A DNA stretch of 64,000 bases from JACNKV01 sp964645915 (GCA_964645915.1 CAZYDH010000005.1:1-64000), one strand, 5' to 3'; shown: positions 8,990-19,078, counted from the first letter of the stretch. Made by a program: numbers and translations. Notes: generated by a model from the sequence alone, not told the origin.

Positions 8990-10317
8990 ATCCGCTGTCT
9001 TCACAACCCAAGGTAGATTTCCACGGTAGCTTTAATTTAGCACCACAATATCTACCGGCAGGTGATCCATTTCATGATGCAGTAATCGATGATGATGATA
9101 ATAGAATATGCTCTTTCCCACCTGATACAACCATTGATAATGAAGCAGTACTTATGCTGCCATTTCGGGCAAGAATCAGAGCAGAAATCACATTCCAAGA
9201 TTGGCAAACATTAAAAGCTAATATTGGCTTTGTTGCAGCCAACGGACCCTATAATATTCTTCCATTTAGTCCTGATAATTTAAATCAGTTCCGACCTACA
9301 TGGGATATTATTAATACTGTTTCTTCCGATCGAACCACAATAGGTGGTACAAATGTCCCCAATGTTACTTTAGAAAAAGCCAACATCTACTGGAAACCCA
9401 TTCCGGGTTCAACATCATTAGAATTGGTTGCAGGTCTCTATGACGTTTTTGATCATTTCCCGTTAGATCAATATTTCACCGGTGCTGTAGGTATTACAAA
9501 TAATAATGCGGTTGCTTATGAAGATAGAGCATTTATTGGTACAACCGGATATACCGGTGACTCATTCACACCAACGTTAATCACAGTAACGCCTTCTGTA
9601 TGGGGTGTTGCAGGTCGTATCACAAGCAAACTGTATTCTCTGGAAGTTGGTTGGCATACATCTGATATAAATGATATTTTTCATACTGGAGGCCCCTATC
9701 TAGGCTCAGGGTTTAATAGTCCACCTGAAGTGGGTGATGCCGGCAATGAACATACTGATTACAACGCTGCATATTTCCAAGCCGGTTATTATTCCCACTT
9801 TATGGGTTTAAAAGGTGGATGGAGAGCAGGGTATGGTCAAGTATGGAATAGTGTTCTAAGTGAAGATCCTGCTTCGGCATGGTTCATTAACATTGATCAC
9901 GAGATTACTCCAAATACAGGTATTGGCGGTATTATGGCTTACTTTATTTATGATAAGGCAGAAGCCAATCCGATCAATTATTCTTTGACAGGAAATAAAG
10001 AAAAAATGGGTGCCGGGATTACTTATTCACCTAATGGTTTTGGCTTTATTGCTGAAGACTATATAGGATTTGGATGGGCTCGAATTACATCTCAGGAAGA
10101 TCCAAGCGGATACCTTCCTGCAAGGTTTGCTCCAAGAATCAGCGCTTTGATTTCTGGTCCGGAAGAGAGATTTGAATTTTTCTGGAGACATCAACTTTCT
10201 CCAGGGCTAGATGTCATACCCGGCTTATGCTATATTAAAAATGCAGCAGGTGCGGCTGACGATGCAGATAATAGTACGATCACTATTTATCAAGCACGTT
10301 TAGTCTACTTATTCTAA
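8990..10317 (+). CDS. Outer-membrane porin-like protein, N-terminus lost in assembly gap (OprB-like?)
   Basis: The frame is open from the gap edge (PLSSQPKVDFHGSFNLAPQ...) to the TAA at 10315-10317, about 442 codons, so the ATG at 9154 is internal. The sequence alternates short aromatic-rich strands with loops (FQAGYYSHFMG, GWRAGYGQVWN, RFEFFWRHQLSPGLDVIPGL) and ends in a terminal aromatic strand, YQARLVYLF, typical of outer-membrane barrels. LDVIPGLCYIKNAAG near the end resembles the closing region of carbohydrate-selective OprB porins. It lies 22 bases before the purine-type ABC transporter genes and probably lets the same substrate across the outer membrane; this is inferred from position. 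Confidence 0.6.
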
Positions 10318-10339
10318 CCTCATTCATAAGGAGAAAAAA

Positions 10340-11455
10340 ATGAATACTCATCTTAGAAAACTATTCGTAATAAGCATCATCCTATTGGTCATGATGCCAT
10401 TTACATTAACAGCAGGTGATTTAGCAGCACCGGGTAAACCTGGTGATGTAAAAGCCGCTTTTGTCCTTGTGGGCCCGGTTGGAGATGGTGGTTGGTCTTA
10501 CATGCACAATGAAAGTCGTTTAGCCTTAGAAGAACTCGACTTTGTTAAAAAAACTGCTTTTATCGAATCCGTACCGGAAGGTGAATCAGAACGTGTCATA
10601 ATGGAATTTGCACGTAAAGGATTTAACCTTATTTTCACAACCAGTTATGGTTATGCTGATCCAACATTAAATGTTGCACGGAGGTTTCCTAACGCAGTAT
10701 TTGAACATTGTTCAGGGTTTTTAACCGCTGAAAATATGGGCAATTACTTTGGTCGTGCGCATGATGCGATGTACTTAGCAGGAATGGCTGCTGGTGAAAT
10801 GACTAAAACCAATGTACTTGGTATCGTTGCTGCTCACCCAATCCCTGAAGTTATTCGTAACGTGAATGCATGGGCATTAGGTGCAATGTCAGTTAACCCT
10901 GATGTTAAGGTTCATGTTGTTTGGACTAACTCTTGGTTTGATCCACCACGTGAAAGAGAAGGAGCAGAAAGTTTAGTTGCTATCGGAGCTGACGTTCTTG
11001 GTCAAGATCAAGATTCTCCGGCTGTTCAACAAGTTGCACAACGGAACAAATTATACTCAGTTGGATACAACTCTGACATGACTAAATTTGCACCAAAAGC
11101 GCACTTAGTATCAGCAGTTTGGGATTGGTCTCCAATCGTCACAAAGATCGCAGAAGATCTACATAACGGGACATGGGAACCTGAAGAAATTTGGTGGGGA
11201 CTTGAAACAGGTGTTGTTGGTCTATCACCATATGGAAAAATGGTTCCAGATGAACTCATCGCTAAGATCGAAGCAAAGAAACAAGAAATTATTGATGGTA
11301 AATTCGTTGTATTCGGTGGAGAGATCAAAGACCAAAATGGAAATATTGTAATTCCTGAAGGTGTTGTTCCAACAGATGATGAACTATTAAGTCAATACTT
11401 CTTAGTTCAAGGTGTTGTTGGAAGTCTCCCTGGCGGAGAAGTTCGTTATCAATAA
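10340..11455 (+). CDS. BMP-family ABC transporter substrate-binding protein (nucleoside/purine type)
   Basis: 371 residues. A Sec signal peptide (VISIILLVMMPFTLTAGD) without a lipobox suggests a soluble periplasmic protein, unlike the lipoproteins of Gram-positive relatives. The BMP/PnrA-like fold is marked by KAAFVLVGPVGDGGWSYMHN, FARKGFNLIFTTSYGYADP, the AHDAMYLAGMAAGEMTKTN block, and GADVLGQDQDSPAVQQVAQ. BMP proteins such as PnrA and YufN bind purine nucleosides; in this island the ligand could be a nucleoside or a free base. A clear ribosome site (AAGGAG at 10328-10333) precedes ATG at 10340. A 14-bp hairpin separates the gene from the ATPase gene, as expected if the binding protein is made in excess. 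Confidence 0.85.
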   Translation: MNTHLRKLFVISIILLVMMPFTLTAGDLAAPGKPGDVKAAFVLVGPVGDGGWSYMHNESRLALEELDFVKKTAFIESVPEGESERVIMEFARKGFNLIFTTSYGYADPTLNVARRFPNAVFEHCSGFLTAENMGNYFGRAHDAMYLAGMAAGEMTKTNVLGIVAAHPIPEVIRNVNAWALGAMSVNPDVKVHVVWTNSWFDPPREREGAESLVAIGADVLGQDQDSPAVQQVAQRNKLYSVGYNSDMTKFAPKAHLVSAVWDWSPIVTKIAEDLHNGTWEPEEIWWGLETGVVGLSPYGKMVPDELIAKIEAKKQEIIDGKFVVFGGEIKDQNGNIVIPEGVVPTDDELLSQYFLVQGVVGSLPGGEVRYQ

Positions 11456-11465
11456 ATAACACGAT

Positions 11466-11503
11466 TAGATTTAGGGCGTGTCTTTCGATACGCCCTAAAT
11501 CTA
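11466..11503 (+). terminator. Strong intergenic hairpin between binding-protein and ATPase genes
   Basis: Perfect 14-bp inverted repeat, 11466-11479 (TAGATTTAGGGCGT) with 11490-11503, extendable by a G-T and two more pairs to a 4-base loop. No U-tract follows (AAATATCC), so it is either a leaky terminator or an mRNA-stabilising hairpin that raises expression of the upstream gene over the ABC subunits. Confidence 0.7.
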
Positions 11504-11555
11504 AATATCCTTGCTATTTAACTATTACTAGAAATCCATCCAAAATACTAATTCA

Positions 11556-13073
11556 ATGAATCCTTACATCGAGTTAAACCATATTACTAAACGTTTCCCG
11601 GGAGTACTTGCTTTGAATCAAGTGAATTTCGATGTTAAACCCGGAGAAATACATGCACTCTTAGGTGAAAATGGTGCAGGGAAAACGGTTCTAACCAACA
11701 TTCTATCCGGTCGTTATCATCTCGATGAGGGTGAAATAATTATTAATGGAAAAAGAATAAATCCCCATAAGTGGACAGCCCGAAATGCTCTTAATGAAGG
11801 AATTGGGATGGTTTATCAAGATTTTATGCTTGTCGAAGAGCATACCGTACTTGAAAATATTGCATTAGCTGACCTTTCATTACCATTTATCCCTGACTAC
11901 GAAAAAATTAATAATACAATAAAAGAGTTTGCTAAAAAATATCAATTAGAAATTGATCCAGATGCTAAGATATGGCAATTATCTGTTGGTGAAAAACAAA
12001 GAGTTGAGATCATAAAAGCATTAATGCATGGTTCGAAAGTTTTGATCATGGATGAACCAACGGCTGTTTTAACACCTCAGGAAGCTCAAGACTTATTCAA
12101 AATTGTAAAGAAATTAGCGAGTGAAGGGACTTCAATCATTTTTATATCTCATAAACTTCCTGAAGTATTCGCGATCTGTGATAGGATAACTGTTCTTAGA
12201 AAAGGGGACTATATTGGAACAGTAAATATTTCTGAGACAACGGAAACTAAACTCGCAAAAATGATGGTAGGAAGAGAAGTATTTTTAAATACTGAAAAGG
12301 CTGATTATAAACCTGGTCGTCCTGTCCTCAAATTAAAAAATATTTCTGCATTTAATGATAGGCAATCAAAAGCACTTAATAATTTATCACTTACTGTCCA
12401 AAAAGGAGAGATCTTCGGAATAGCTGGAGTCTCAGGTAATGGACAAAAAGAATTAGCAGAAGTAATTACCGGTTTAAGAAATTTATCTGAAGGTAGTATT
12501 TTCATTAATAGTGTTGAAATCACTGAAAATACCCCTAAAAAAGCAATTCAACATGGAATTGGACATATTCCTGATGATCGTATTGGTATGGGCGTTATAC
12601 CCGATTTAGGAATACCTAAGAGTATGGTTTTAAAACAATATCGTACTCCTAAGTTTTCTTTTCAGGGAATATTTTTAAAGAAAAGAGAAATTGTCAGCTA
12701 TACAAAAAAATTAATTGATAAATTTAATATTAAGATCACAGGTTTAGATTCACCCGTCAAACTTTTATCAGGGGGAAATCTACAAAAAGTGATCTTGGCT
12801 AGAGAAATATCAGAAGAACCCACTATGATGGTCGCAGTCCATCCAACTCAAGGATTGGATATTGGTGCAACGGAATTTGTAAGAGAATCTCTTGAAAAGC
12901 AACGGATTAAAGGAGCAGCCATATTACTAATATCTGAAGATTTAGAAGAGATCATGGCATTGTCAGATAGAGTTGGTGTCATATACGAGGGACAAATAGT
13001 CGATACAATGTTAACAAAAGATGCAGATATTGAGTCTCTTGGTCTTAAAATGACAGGAGGGCAACATGGGTAA
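11556..13073 (+). CDS. Nucleoside/purine-type ABC transporter ATPase with two ATP-binding domains (NupO/YufO-like)
   Basis: 505 residues with two ABC domains. Domain 1 has Walker A GENGAGKT near residue 37, signature LSVGEKQR and Walker B VLIMDEPTAVLTP. Domain 2 (from about residue 250) has a degenerate Walker A, GVSGNGQKE, and signature LLSGGNLQKV, the normal asymmetry of RbsA/NupO-type importers. Domain 1's Walker A reads GKTVL where relatives usually have GKSTL, still compatible with ATP binding. It energises the two permeases that follow; its 3' end overlaps the first permease gene by 8 bases. Confidence 0.88.
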   Translation: MNPYIELNHITKRFPGVLALNQVNFDVKPGEIHALLGENGAGKTVLTNILSGRYHLDEGEIIINGKRINPHKWTARNALNEGIGMVYQDFMLVEEHTVLENIALADLSLPFIPDYEKINNTIKEFAKKYQLEIDPDAKIWQLSVGEKQRVEIIKALMHGSKVLIMDEPTAVLTPQEAQDLFKIVKKLASEGTSIIFISHKLPEVFAICDRITVLRKGDYIGTVNISETTETKLAKMMVGREVFLNTEKADYKPGRPVLKLKNISAFNDRQSKALNNLSLTVQKGEIFGIAGVSGNGQKELAEVITGLRNLSEGSIFINSVEITENTPKKAIQHGIGHIPDDRIGMGVIPDLGIPKSMVLKQYRTPKFSFQGIFLKKREIVSYTKKLIDKFNIKITGLDSPVKLLSGGNLQKVILAREISEEPTMMVAVHPTQGLDIGATEFVRESLEKQRIKGAAILLISEDLEEIMALSDRVGVIYEGQIVDTMLTKDADIESLGLKMTGGQHG

Positions 13074-14133
13074 TTTAAAAATCGAAAAAAGATTATCCTC
13101 CAATAAAGTATTAGATCGGCTCATACCAATTATTTCAATATCCCTTGCATTAATCGCAGGGAGTGTTGTTTTTTGGATTAACGGCGCTTCACCCTTAACT
13201 GCCTATAAAGAGATGTTTATGGGTGCTTTTGGAGATGGATATGCACTCTCTGAAACGCTAGTACAAACAACGCCTTTATTATTCACAGGATTAGCTATTT
13301 CTTTAACCTTACGCACATTACTTTGGAATATCGGTGCTGAAGGACAATTCTTTATGGGTGCTATGGGAGCAACCTGGGCTGCTCAATATTTTTCTGATCT
13401 TCCACCATGGATATTGATTCCAACATTAATGATCGTGAGTATGATTGCAGGAGGTCTATGGGGTCTACCACCGGCGATACTAAAAACAAAACTAAAAGTA
13501 AATGAAATCTTAACAACTCTTTTACTAAATTACGTTGCTATCTTTTTTGTGAATTATTTATTATATGGTCCATGGAAAGATCCAAGATATCCGGGATTTC
13601 CACAAACACCACGATTTCCGGATGCAGCAATTCTTCCACAATACTTTAATACAAGAATTCATGCAGGGATTCTAGTCGCTATAGTAATAGCCGTTATATT
13701 ATACGTTTTATATAAAAAGACGGGATGGGGTTATAAGATTCAAATAATTGGTCAAAGTCGAAAAACTGCAACTTATGCAGGAATACGCGTTAATCGAAAT
13801 ATTATTAGAGTCTTAGTCATAAGTGGTGCGATTGCCGGGTTAGGTGGAATGTTACAAATATCAGGATTACAGCATAAACTTCGATTAGGAGGTATCTCAA
13901 ATAATTATGGCTACACAGGCATCATTATCGCCTTTTTAGCCAATGGAAACCCATTAGCCGTTATATTGGTTGCATTGTTTATGGGTGCACTCCTTGTGGG
14001 TGGTGATAGTCTTCAAATTACAATGGGATTTGGAAAAGGGGTGGTACACATATTCGAAGGAATGGTCCTTTTCTTTGTATTAGCAGGTGAATCTTTAAAA
14101 CGTTATAAAATTCGATGGATTAAAAATGATTGA
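13066..14133 (+). CDS. ABC transporter permease, nucleoside/purine uptake (NupP/YufP-like)
   Basis: 355 residues, polytopic, of the BPD_transp_2 family that includes ribose and nucleoside permeases. Landmarks are NIGAEGQFFMGAMGA after the second helix region, the LKTKLKVNEILTTLLLNYV segment that contacts the ATPase, and YKIQIIGQSRKTATYAGIRV followed by GAIAGLGGMLQISG. The ATG at 13066 is preceded by AGGAGG inside the end of the ATPase gene. It forms the membrane channel with the next gene product; both overlap their upstream neighbour by 8 bases. Confidence 0.87.
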   Translation: MGNLKIEKRLSSNKVLDRLIPIISISLALIAGSVVFWINGASPLTAYKEMFMGAFGDGYALSETLVQTTPLLFTGLAISLTLRTLLWNIGAEGQFFMGAMGATWAAQYFSDLPPWILIPTLMIVSMIAGGLWGLPPAILKTKLKVNEILTTLLLNYVAIFFVNYLLYGPWKDPRYPGFPQTPRFPDAAILPQYFNTRIHAGILVAIVIAVILYVLYKKTGWGYKIQIIGQSRKTATYAGIRVNRNIIRVLVISGAIAGLGGMLQISGLQHKLRLGGISNNYGYTGIIIAFLANGNPLAVILVALFMGALLVGGDSLQITMGFGKGVVHIFEGMVLFFVLAGESLKRYKIRWIKND

Positions 14134-15070
14134 TTTCTTAGAACCATTTTTACAGGCAGCTATTCGTTCCGGAACACCGCTATTATTTGCAACAATAGGT
14201 GAGATATATACTGAACGATCTGGAAATATTAATTTAGGTATTGAAGGACTCATGTTGATTGGCGCTGTAACCGGCTTTATGACATCATTGTGGATCGGCA
14301 ATCCGGTTTTAGGTGTAATAATCGGTTCATTTTCGGGTGGGCTGGTTGCAATGATCCATGCTTTTTTAACTGTAACATTAAATGTTAATCACATTGTTAG
14401 TGGTTTAGCTTTAGTTTTCTTTGGTACAGGTGTCAGTGCAGTATTGGGTGCTCCTCTAATTGGTGAAACAGCTCCTCATTTTGATGAGATCCGCTTAGGA
14501 TTCTTGAGTAATATACCTTTAATAGGTAAAGTGTTCTTCCAACATAACATTTTGGTATACTTCTCTTATATATTTGTCCCGCTTTCTTGGTACTTCCTTT
14601 ATAAAACCAGACCCGGACTTTATATAAGAACCGTCGGAGAAAATCCTCAAACGGCAGATACGGTTGGACTAAATGTTGCTAAAATAAGATATCTTGCCAT
14701 TTTTGCAGGTGGGGTCATGATGGGACTTGGAGGTGCATATTTATCGTTAGCTTATACTCCCATGTGGATTGAAAATATGGTCGCCGGTAGAGGATGGGTT
14801 GCTATTGCCTTAGTTATATTTTCAATGTGGAATCCTATGATAGCTGTATTTGGTGCGTATTTATTTGGTGGTATGGATGCACTAGGTTTTGCATTACAGG
14901 CACGTGGTGCTCAGATATCCACCCATCTGTTAGGAATGTTACCTTATTTGTTTACAATCTTTCTCTTAGCCGGATCAATGTGGAGAATGAGGAAGAAATC
15001 AATGGGATTATCAATCTCTATGGGACCTAGTGCATTGGGGAAACCTTTTTCTAAGGAGCAAAAATCCTGA
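14126..15070 (+). CDS. ABC transporter permease, nucleoside/purine uptake (NupQ/YufQ-like)
   Basis: 314 residues, second permease of the pair. It shows ATIGEIYTERSGNINLGIEG at the N-terminus, the hallmark of the YufQ/NupQ type, LNVNHIVSGLALVFFGTG, and YIRTVGENPQTADTVGLNV, the cytoplasmic coupling segment, then GGVMMGLGGAYLSLAYTPMW. It starts inside the preceding permease gene (8-base overlap) and is followed by a clear terminator, so the porin, binding protein, ATPase and permease genes form one transport unit ending here. Confidence 0.87.
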   Translation: MIDFLEPFLQAAIRSGTPLLFATIGEIYTERSGNINLGIEGLMLIGAVTGFMTSLWIGNPVLGVIIGSFSGGLVAMIHAFLTVTLNVNHIVSGLALVFFGTGVSAVLGAPLIGETAPHFDEIRLGFLSNIPLIGKVFFQHNILVYFSYIFVPLSWYFLYKTRPGLYIRTVGENPQTADTVGLNVAKIRYLAIFAGGVMMGLGGAYLSLAYTPMWIENMVAGRGWVAIALVIFSMWNPMIAVFGAYLFGGMDALGFALQARGAQISTHLLGMLPYLFTIFLLAGSMWRMRKKSMGLSISMGPSALGKPFSKEQKS

Positions 15071-15095
15071 TTCAATGAGAACCTTAAATACTTAT

Positions 15096-15128
15096 AAAAA
15101 TAAGGAAGCATCTGTTTCCTTATTTTTT
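15096..15128 (+). terminator. Rho-independent terminator after the transporter genes
   Basis: 12-bp stem, 15096-15107 (AAAAATAAGGAA) with 15116-15127, 8-base loop, ending in a run of T (15123-15129). It lies between the second permease gene and ade, so ade probably has its own promoter in the ~45 bases after it or is reached by readthrough. Confidence 0.8.
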
Positions 15129-15173
15129 TGTACAATAATATCAAAATACTGTAGCTTTCGATAGGTTATTATT

Positions 15174-16799
15174 ATGAAAATATCTGGGCATATTATTGAT
15201 ATAATAAATCGGAACATATTTTCCGGTGTTGTTACCGTAAAAGGTAATCGAATAGAGTCTATTGAAAAAACATCGCAAGTAGAGAATCAATATATATTAC
15301 CCGGATTTATCGATAGTCATATCCATATCGAGAGTTCAATGCTTGTTCCTTCAGAATTTGCAAGAGTTGCCTGCACGCACGGAACGGTTGGAACTGTATC
15401 AGACCCTCATGAAATTGCAAATGTAATGGGGATAGCAGGTGTAGAATTCATGATAGAAAATGCAAAAGAAGTTCCATTTATATTTTATTTTGGAGCACCA
15501 TCTTGTGTGCCTGCTACACCATTTGAAACTGCAGGTGGTATCATTGATCTGAAAGATCTTGAAATATTATTAAAACGTGATGATATTTTGTATTTATCAG
15601 AAATGATGAATGTACCGGGAGTACTTAATCAAGACTCTTCTGAATTAGATAAAATAAAAATTGCTCAAAAGTATAATAAAAAAGTTGATGGTCATGCTCC
15701 GAGCTTAACTGGAGATAATGCAAGAGTATATATTGAAAGTGGAATATCTACCGACCATGAATGTGTTTCTTTAGAGGAGGCGATAGAAAAAATTAAATAT
15801 GGTATGATAATTCAAATTCGAGAAGGTTCTGCAACCCGTGATTTGGATGCACTCATGCCATTAATCAATCAGCATCCTGAAAATATTATGTTCTGTAGTG
15901 ATGATCGACATCCTGATAATTTAGTAGAAGGTCACATTAATACGATGGTGAAACGTGCTATCGATGAAGGGTATGATATTTTTAACACCCTTCAAGCTGC
16001 TTGTGTTAATCCGGTAAAACATTATGGTCTTAATATAGGACTACTAAAAACAGGTGATTCAGCAGATTTTATTGTTATTGATGATCTCGATAATATGAAT
16101 ATTTTAAGCACATATATAAGTGGTACTAAAGTCGCTGAAAATGGAAATACATTGATACCACAAAAACAAGTTAATAGGATAAATTGCTTTAATACTAAAC
16201 AAAAATCTCCTGACGATTTCATATTAAAATATCAAGGGAATAAAATTAAAGCAATTTCGATCACAGATGGACAAATCATTACTAGAGAAACTTTACACGA
16301 ATCTAAAGTTCAAGAGGGAAATGTTATACCGGACATTGAGAATGATCTTTTAAAAATTACAGTAGTTAATCGTTATAAGGATAGTAAACCTGCTGTTGCC
16401 TTTGTCCACAACTTTGGACTGAAATCCGGTGCGATTGCATCATCAGTTGCTCATGATTCGCACAACATTATTGCAGTAGGTGTTTCTGATGAAGAAATAA
16501 CAAATGCAGTCAATTTGATCATTGAAAATAAAGGAGGAGTGTCTCTATCATCTGGAGATAATCAAAAAGTTCTTCCATTACCTGTTGCAGGAATCATGAC
16601 AGATGCAAATGGTTACGAAGTTGCAAAAAAGTATTCTGAATTAGATCGTATGTCTAAGGAATTAGGTTCAAATCTACAATCACCCTTTATGACCTTATCC
16701 TTTATGGCACTATTGGTTATCCCTGATATTAAAATCAGCGATAAAGGGTTATTCGACGGTAATCAATTCAAATTAATTGATAATTTTACAAATGGCTAA
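15174..16799 (+). CDS. ade: Adenine deaminase
   Basis: 541 residues of the bacterial adenine deaminase (AdeC) family, converting adenine to hypoxanthine and ammonia with Fe/Mn/Zn ions. The family signature is nearly complete: PGFIDSHIHIESSMLVPSE (HxH metal ligands), HGTVGTVSDPHEIANVMG, VDGHAPSL, STDHECVSLEEA and MFCSDDRHPDNL, with the C-terminal AdeC domain starting after residue ~380 (KSGAIASSVAHDSHNI, MTDANGYEV). It brings adenine into the hypoxanthine-xanthine branch and so feeds the molybdenum hydroxylase encoded immediately downstream, whose start overlaps its end by 8 bases. Confidence 0.93.
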   Translation: MKISGHIIDIINRNIFSGVVTVKGNRIESIEKTSQVENQYILPGFIDSHIHIESSMLVPSEFARVACTHGTVGTVSDPHEIANVMGIAGVEFMIENAKEVPFIFYFGAPSCVPATPFETAGGIIDLKDLEILLKRDDILYLSEMMNVPGVLNQDSSELDKIKIAQKYNKKVDGHAPSLTGDNARVYIESGISTDHECVSLEEAIEKIKYGMIIQIREGSATRDLDALMPLINQHPENIMFCSDDRHPDNLVEGHINTMVKRAIDEGYDIFNTLQAACVNPVKHYGLNIGLLKTGDSADFIVIDDLDNMNILSTYISGTKVAENGNTLIPQKQVNRINCFNTKQKSPDDFILKYQGNKIKAISITDGQIITRETLHESKVQEGNVIPDIENDLLKITVVNRYKDSKPAVAFVHNFGLKSGAIASSVAHDSHNIIAVGVSDEEITNAVNLIIENKGGVSLSSGDNQKVLPLPVAGIMTDANGYEVAKKYSELDRMSKELGSNLQSPFMTLSFMALLVIPDIKISDKGLFDGNQFKLIDNFTNG

Positions 16800-19074
16800 T
16801 CAAGATTCATTCCAACATATTGGAACTTCTCCAATTCGACCTGATGCAAAAGATAAAGTAACAGGTAAAACGAAGTTTCTTACAGATATTATCGATAAAG
16901 ATTTTTTACATGCTTCTCCTGTATATTCATCAATACCTTTTGGTAAAATAATTTCCATTAATACTGAAATGGCAGAAGCAGTAGGTGGATATATAGATTT
17001 TATTTCCGCAAAAGATATACCAGGTGAGAACCAAATTGGTGTCATCTTTCAAGATCAACCACTATTTGCTGAAGATATTGTCCGTTATGTAGGTGACACT
17101 ATTGGTTTAGTGGTTGCTAAAACTCCCGAAGCATCTCAATATGCTGCTTCATTGATTGAAATCAGTTACGACTCATATTCACCTTATTTTTCAATTAATG
17201 ATAGTAAGAAGGCTACTCATAATTTTATACATGAATCTAATTTGTCTTGCCAACATCTTGTTCGTAAAGGGGATATAAATGCTGGTTTTAAAATAGCAGA
17301 TCATATCATAGAATCCACCTTTAAAACACCCTTTCAAGAGCATTATTATCTTGAACCGCAGGGATGTATTGTATATCCGGATTTAGGTAAAGGTCTCACT
17401 GTTATCGGAACACTACAATGTCCATTTTATATTCAAAAAGCGGTTGCTCGTGTTTTAGGTGTTGAGTTAGAAAAGGTAATTGTTGAACAAGTACCTACAG
17501 GAGGTGGATTTGGAGGAAAAGAAGATGTTCCTTCCGAATTGGCATCTCGCGTTGCCGTAGCGGTTCACAAATTGAAGAAACCTATAAAGATGGTTTATTC
17601 AAGAAAAGATGATATACAATTGACTTCAAAACGACATCCGTTTCAAATGAAATATAAAGTGGGTGTAAAAAAAGACGGAACTCTTGTTGCTGCTGATATA
17701 CTTCTTGAGGAGAATTCCGGTGCTTATGCTACGTTATCAACTGTTGTTTCATATCGCTCTTGTGCTCAAGCGATGGGTCCATACGTTATACCTCACATAA
17801 AAGTAGATTCAAATTCCTATTATACAAATTTACCACCAACTGGAGCTTTTAGAGGATTTGGTTCACCTCAGGCTGCTTTTGGTCATGAGCGAATGATGGA
17901 TGTTATTGCAGATCGATTAAATATGGATCCCGTTGAATTACGGTTAAAAAACATTCTAAAACCTAATACTTCCACAATGACGAATCAAAAATTACCATAT
18001 AGTGTAGGTGCAAAAGAAACAATTACTCAATCAGTTAACGCCTCGAATTGGTATTCGAATAAAAAACAAAATAATGATCGTTTTTTATATGGAAAGGGTA
18101 TAAGTACCATCCATTATGGGAATTGTCTTGGTGCAGCAGGCTGGCATATGGATGGTTCAGCTGCAAGAATTCAAATCCATAAAAATGGACAGATCACCGT
18201 CGCATACGGTCTTGTGGAAATGGGTCAGGGAGCTATTACTGTTGTTAAACAAATGACCGCAGAAGCACTTGGAGTATCTCAGAATAGAATTACAGTTTTA
18301 CCAACTTCGACTCAGCGTGTTCCTGATAGTGGTCCAGCTGTAGCTTCACGAAATGTTGTTATGACCGGAAATGCTATTTTGGATGCTGCAAATAAACTAA
18401 ATCCAATTCTATATGAGTTAGCAGCTGAGTTGCTTGATTGTAATAATAATGAAATTGCAATTAAAAATGATCTCGTTAGCAATTTGACAAATGATAAACA
18501 GATTACTTTTGAAGAATTAACTGAATATCTATATGTTACTAATCACAAAAATGACGTGTTAGGTTGGTGGCATGTCCGTGAGTTAGAATACGATCCGGAT
18601 AACGGAATCGGAGAAGCGTATTTTACATACTCATATGCGACCCATATTGCTAAAGTAATGATTGATAAACTCACCGGATGTGTCTATGTAAATGATATAT
18701 ATGCCGCTCATGATATTGGAAAAGCAATAAATCCTAAAGGTTTAGAAGGTCAAATAGAAGGCGGAACTACTCAAGGGATTGGATGGGCGTTAACCGAGAA
18801 TATGCAAACAGAAGAAGGAAATGTTTTAACAACAAATCTTTCTACCTATTTATTACCTACTGCTAATGATGTTCCGAATGATGTTCATTCAATTATAGTT
18901 GAAGACGCTGAGCCGGAAGGTCCATGGGGAGCAAAAGGTATAGGTGAACCCGCTATTATTCCAACAGGTGCAGCTATTGCCAATGCAGTCAGTGATGCAT
19001 TAGGAGTACAAATCAATGAATTACCCATTACTCCTGAACTCGTTTTGAAATACATATCAAATCAAAGTGAATAA
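16792..19074 (+). CDS. Xanthine dehydrogenase family molybdopterin-binding subunit (set A)
   Basis: 760 residues covering the whole molybdenum domain of the xanthine dehydrogenase family. Seen are GTSPIRPDAKDKVTGKTKF at the N-terminus, YVGDTIGLVVA, the EQVPTGGGFGGKED cofactor loop, PPTGAFRGFGSPQAAFGHER, VEMGQGAITVVKQMTAEALG, and GAKGIGEPAIIPT, whose Glu is the catalytic base of the family. Start at ATG 16792 is preferred over a TTG at 16777 that would only add MIILQ. It has no Fe-S or FAD domain of its own; matching subunits are probably 26478-26978 and 26975-27850, about 7 kb downstream. Likely substrates are hypoxanthine, xanthine or a dioxopurine; the exact one cannot be read from sequence. 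Confidence 0.88.
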   Translation: MANQDSFQHIGTSPIRPDAKDKVTGKTKFLTDIIDKDFLHASPVYSSIPFGKIISINTEMAEAVGGYIDFISAKDIPGENQIGVIFQDQPLFAEDIVRYVGDTIGLVVAKTPEASQYAASLIEISYDSYSPYFSINDSKKATHNFIHESNLSCQHLVRKGDINAGFKIADHIIESTFKTPFQEHYYLEPQGCIVYPDLGKGLTVIGTLQCPFYIQKAVARVLGVELEKVIVEQVPTGGGFGGKEDVPSELASRVAVAVHKLKKPIKMVYSRKDDIQLTSKRHPFQMKYKVGVKKDGTLVAADILLEENSGAYATLSTVVSYRSCAQAMGPYVIPHIKVDSNSYYTNLPPTGAFRGFGSPQAAFGHERMMDVIADRLNMDPVELRLKNILKPNTSTMTNQKLPYSVGAKETITQSVNASNWYSNKKQNNDRFLYGKGISTIHYGNCLGAAGWHMDGSAARIQIHKNGQITVAYGLVEMGQGAITVVKQMTAEALGVSQNRITVLPTSTQRVPDSGPAVASRNVVMTGNAILDAANKLNPILYELAAELLDCNNNEIAIKNDLVSNLTNDKQITFEELTEYLYVTNHKNDVLGWWHVRELEYDPDNGIGEAYFTYSYATHIAKVMIDKLTGCVYVNDIYAAHDIGKAINPKGLEGQIEGGTTQGIGWALTENMQTEEGNVLTTNLSTYLLPTANDVPNDVHSIIVEDAEPEGPWGAKGIGEPAIIPTGAAIANAVSDALGVQINELPITPELVLKYISNQSE

Positions 19075-19078
19075 ATCT

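Noticed and set aside
8817..9029. Open frame running across the N gap
   Set aside because: It is held open only by unknown bases; both flanks belong to other, well-supported genes (yqeC minus, porin plus).
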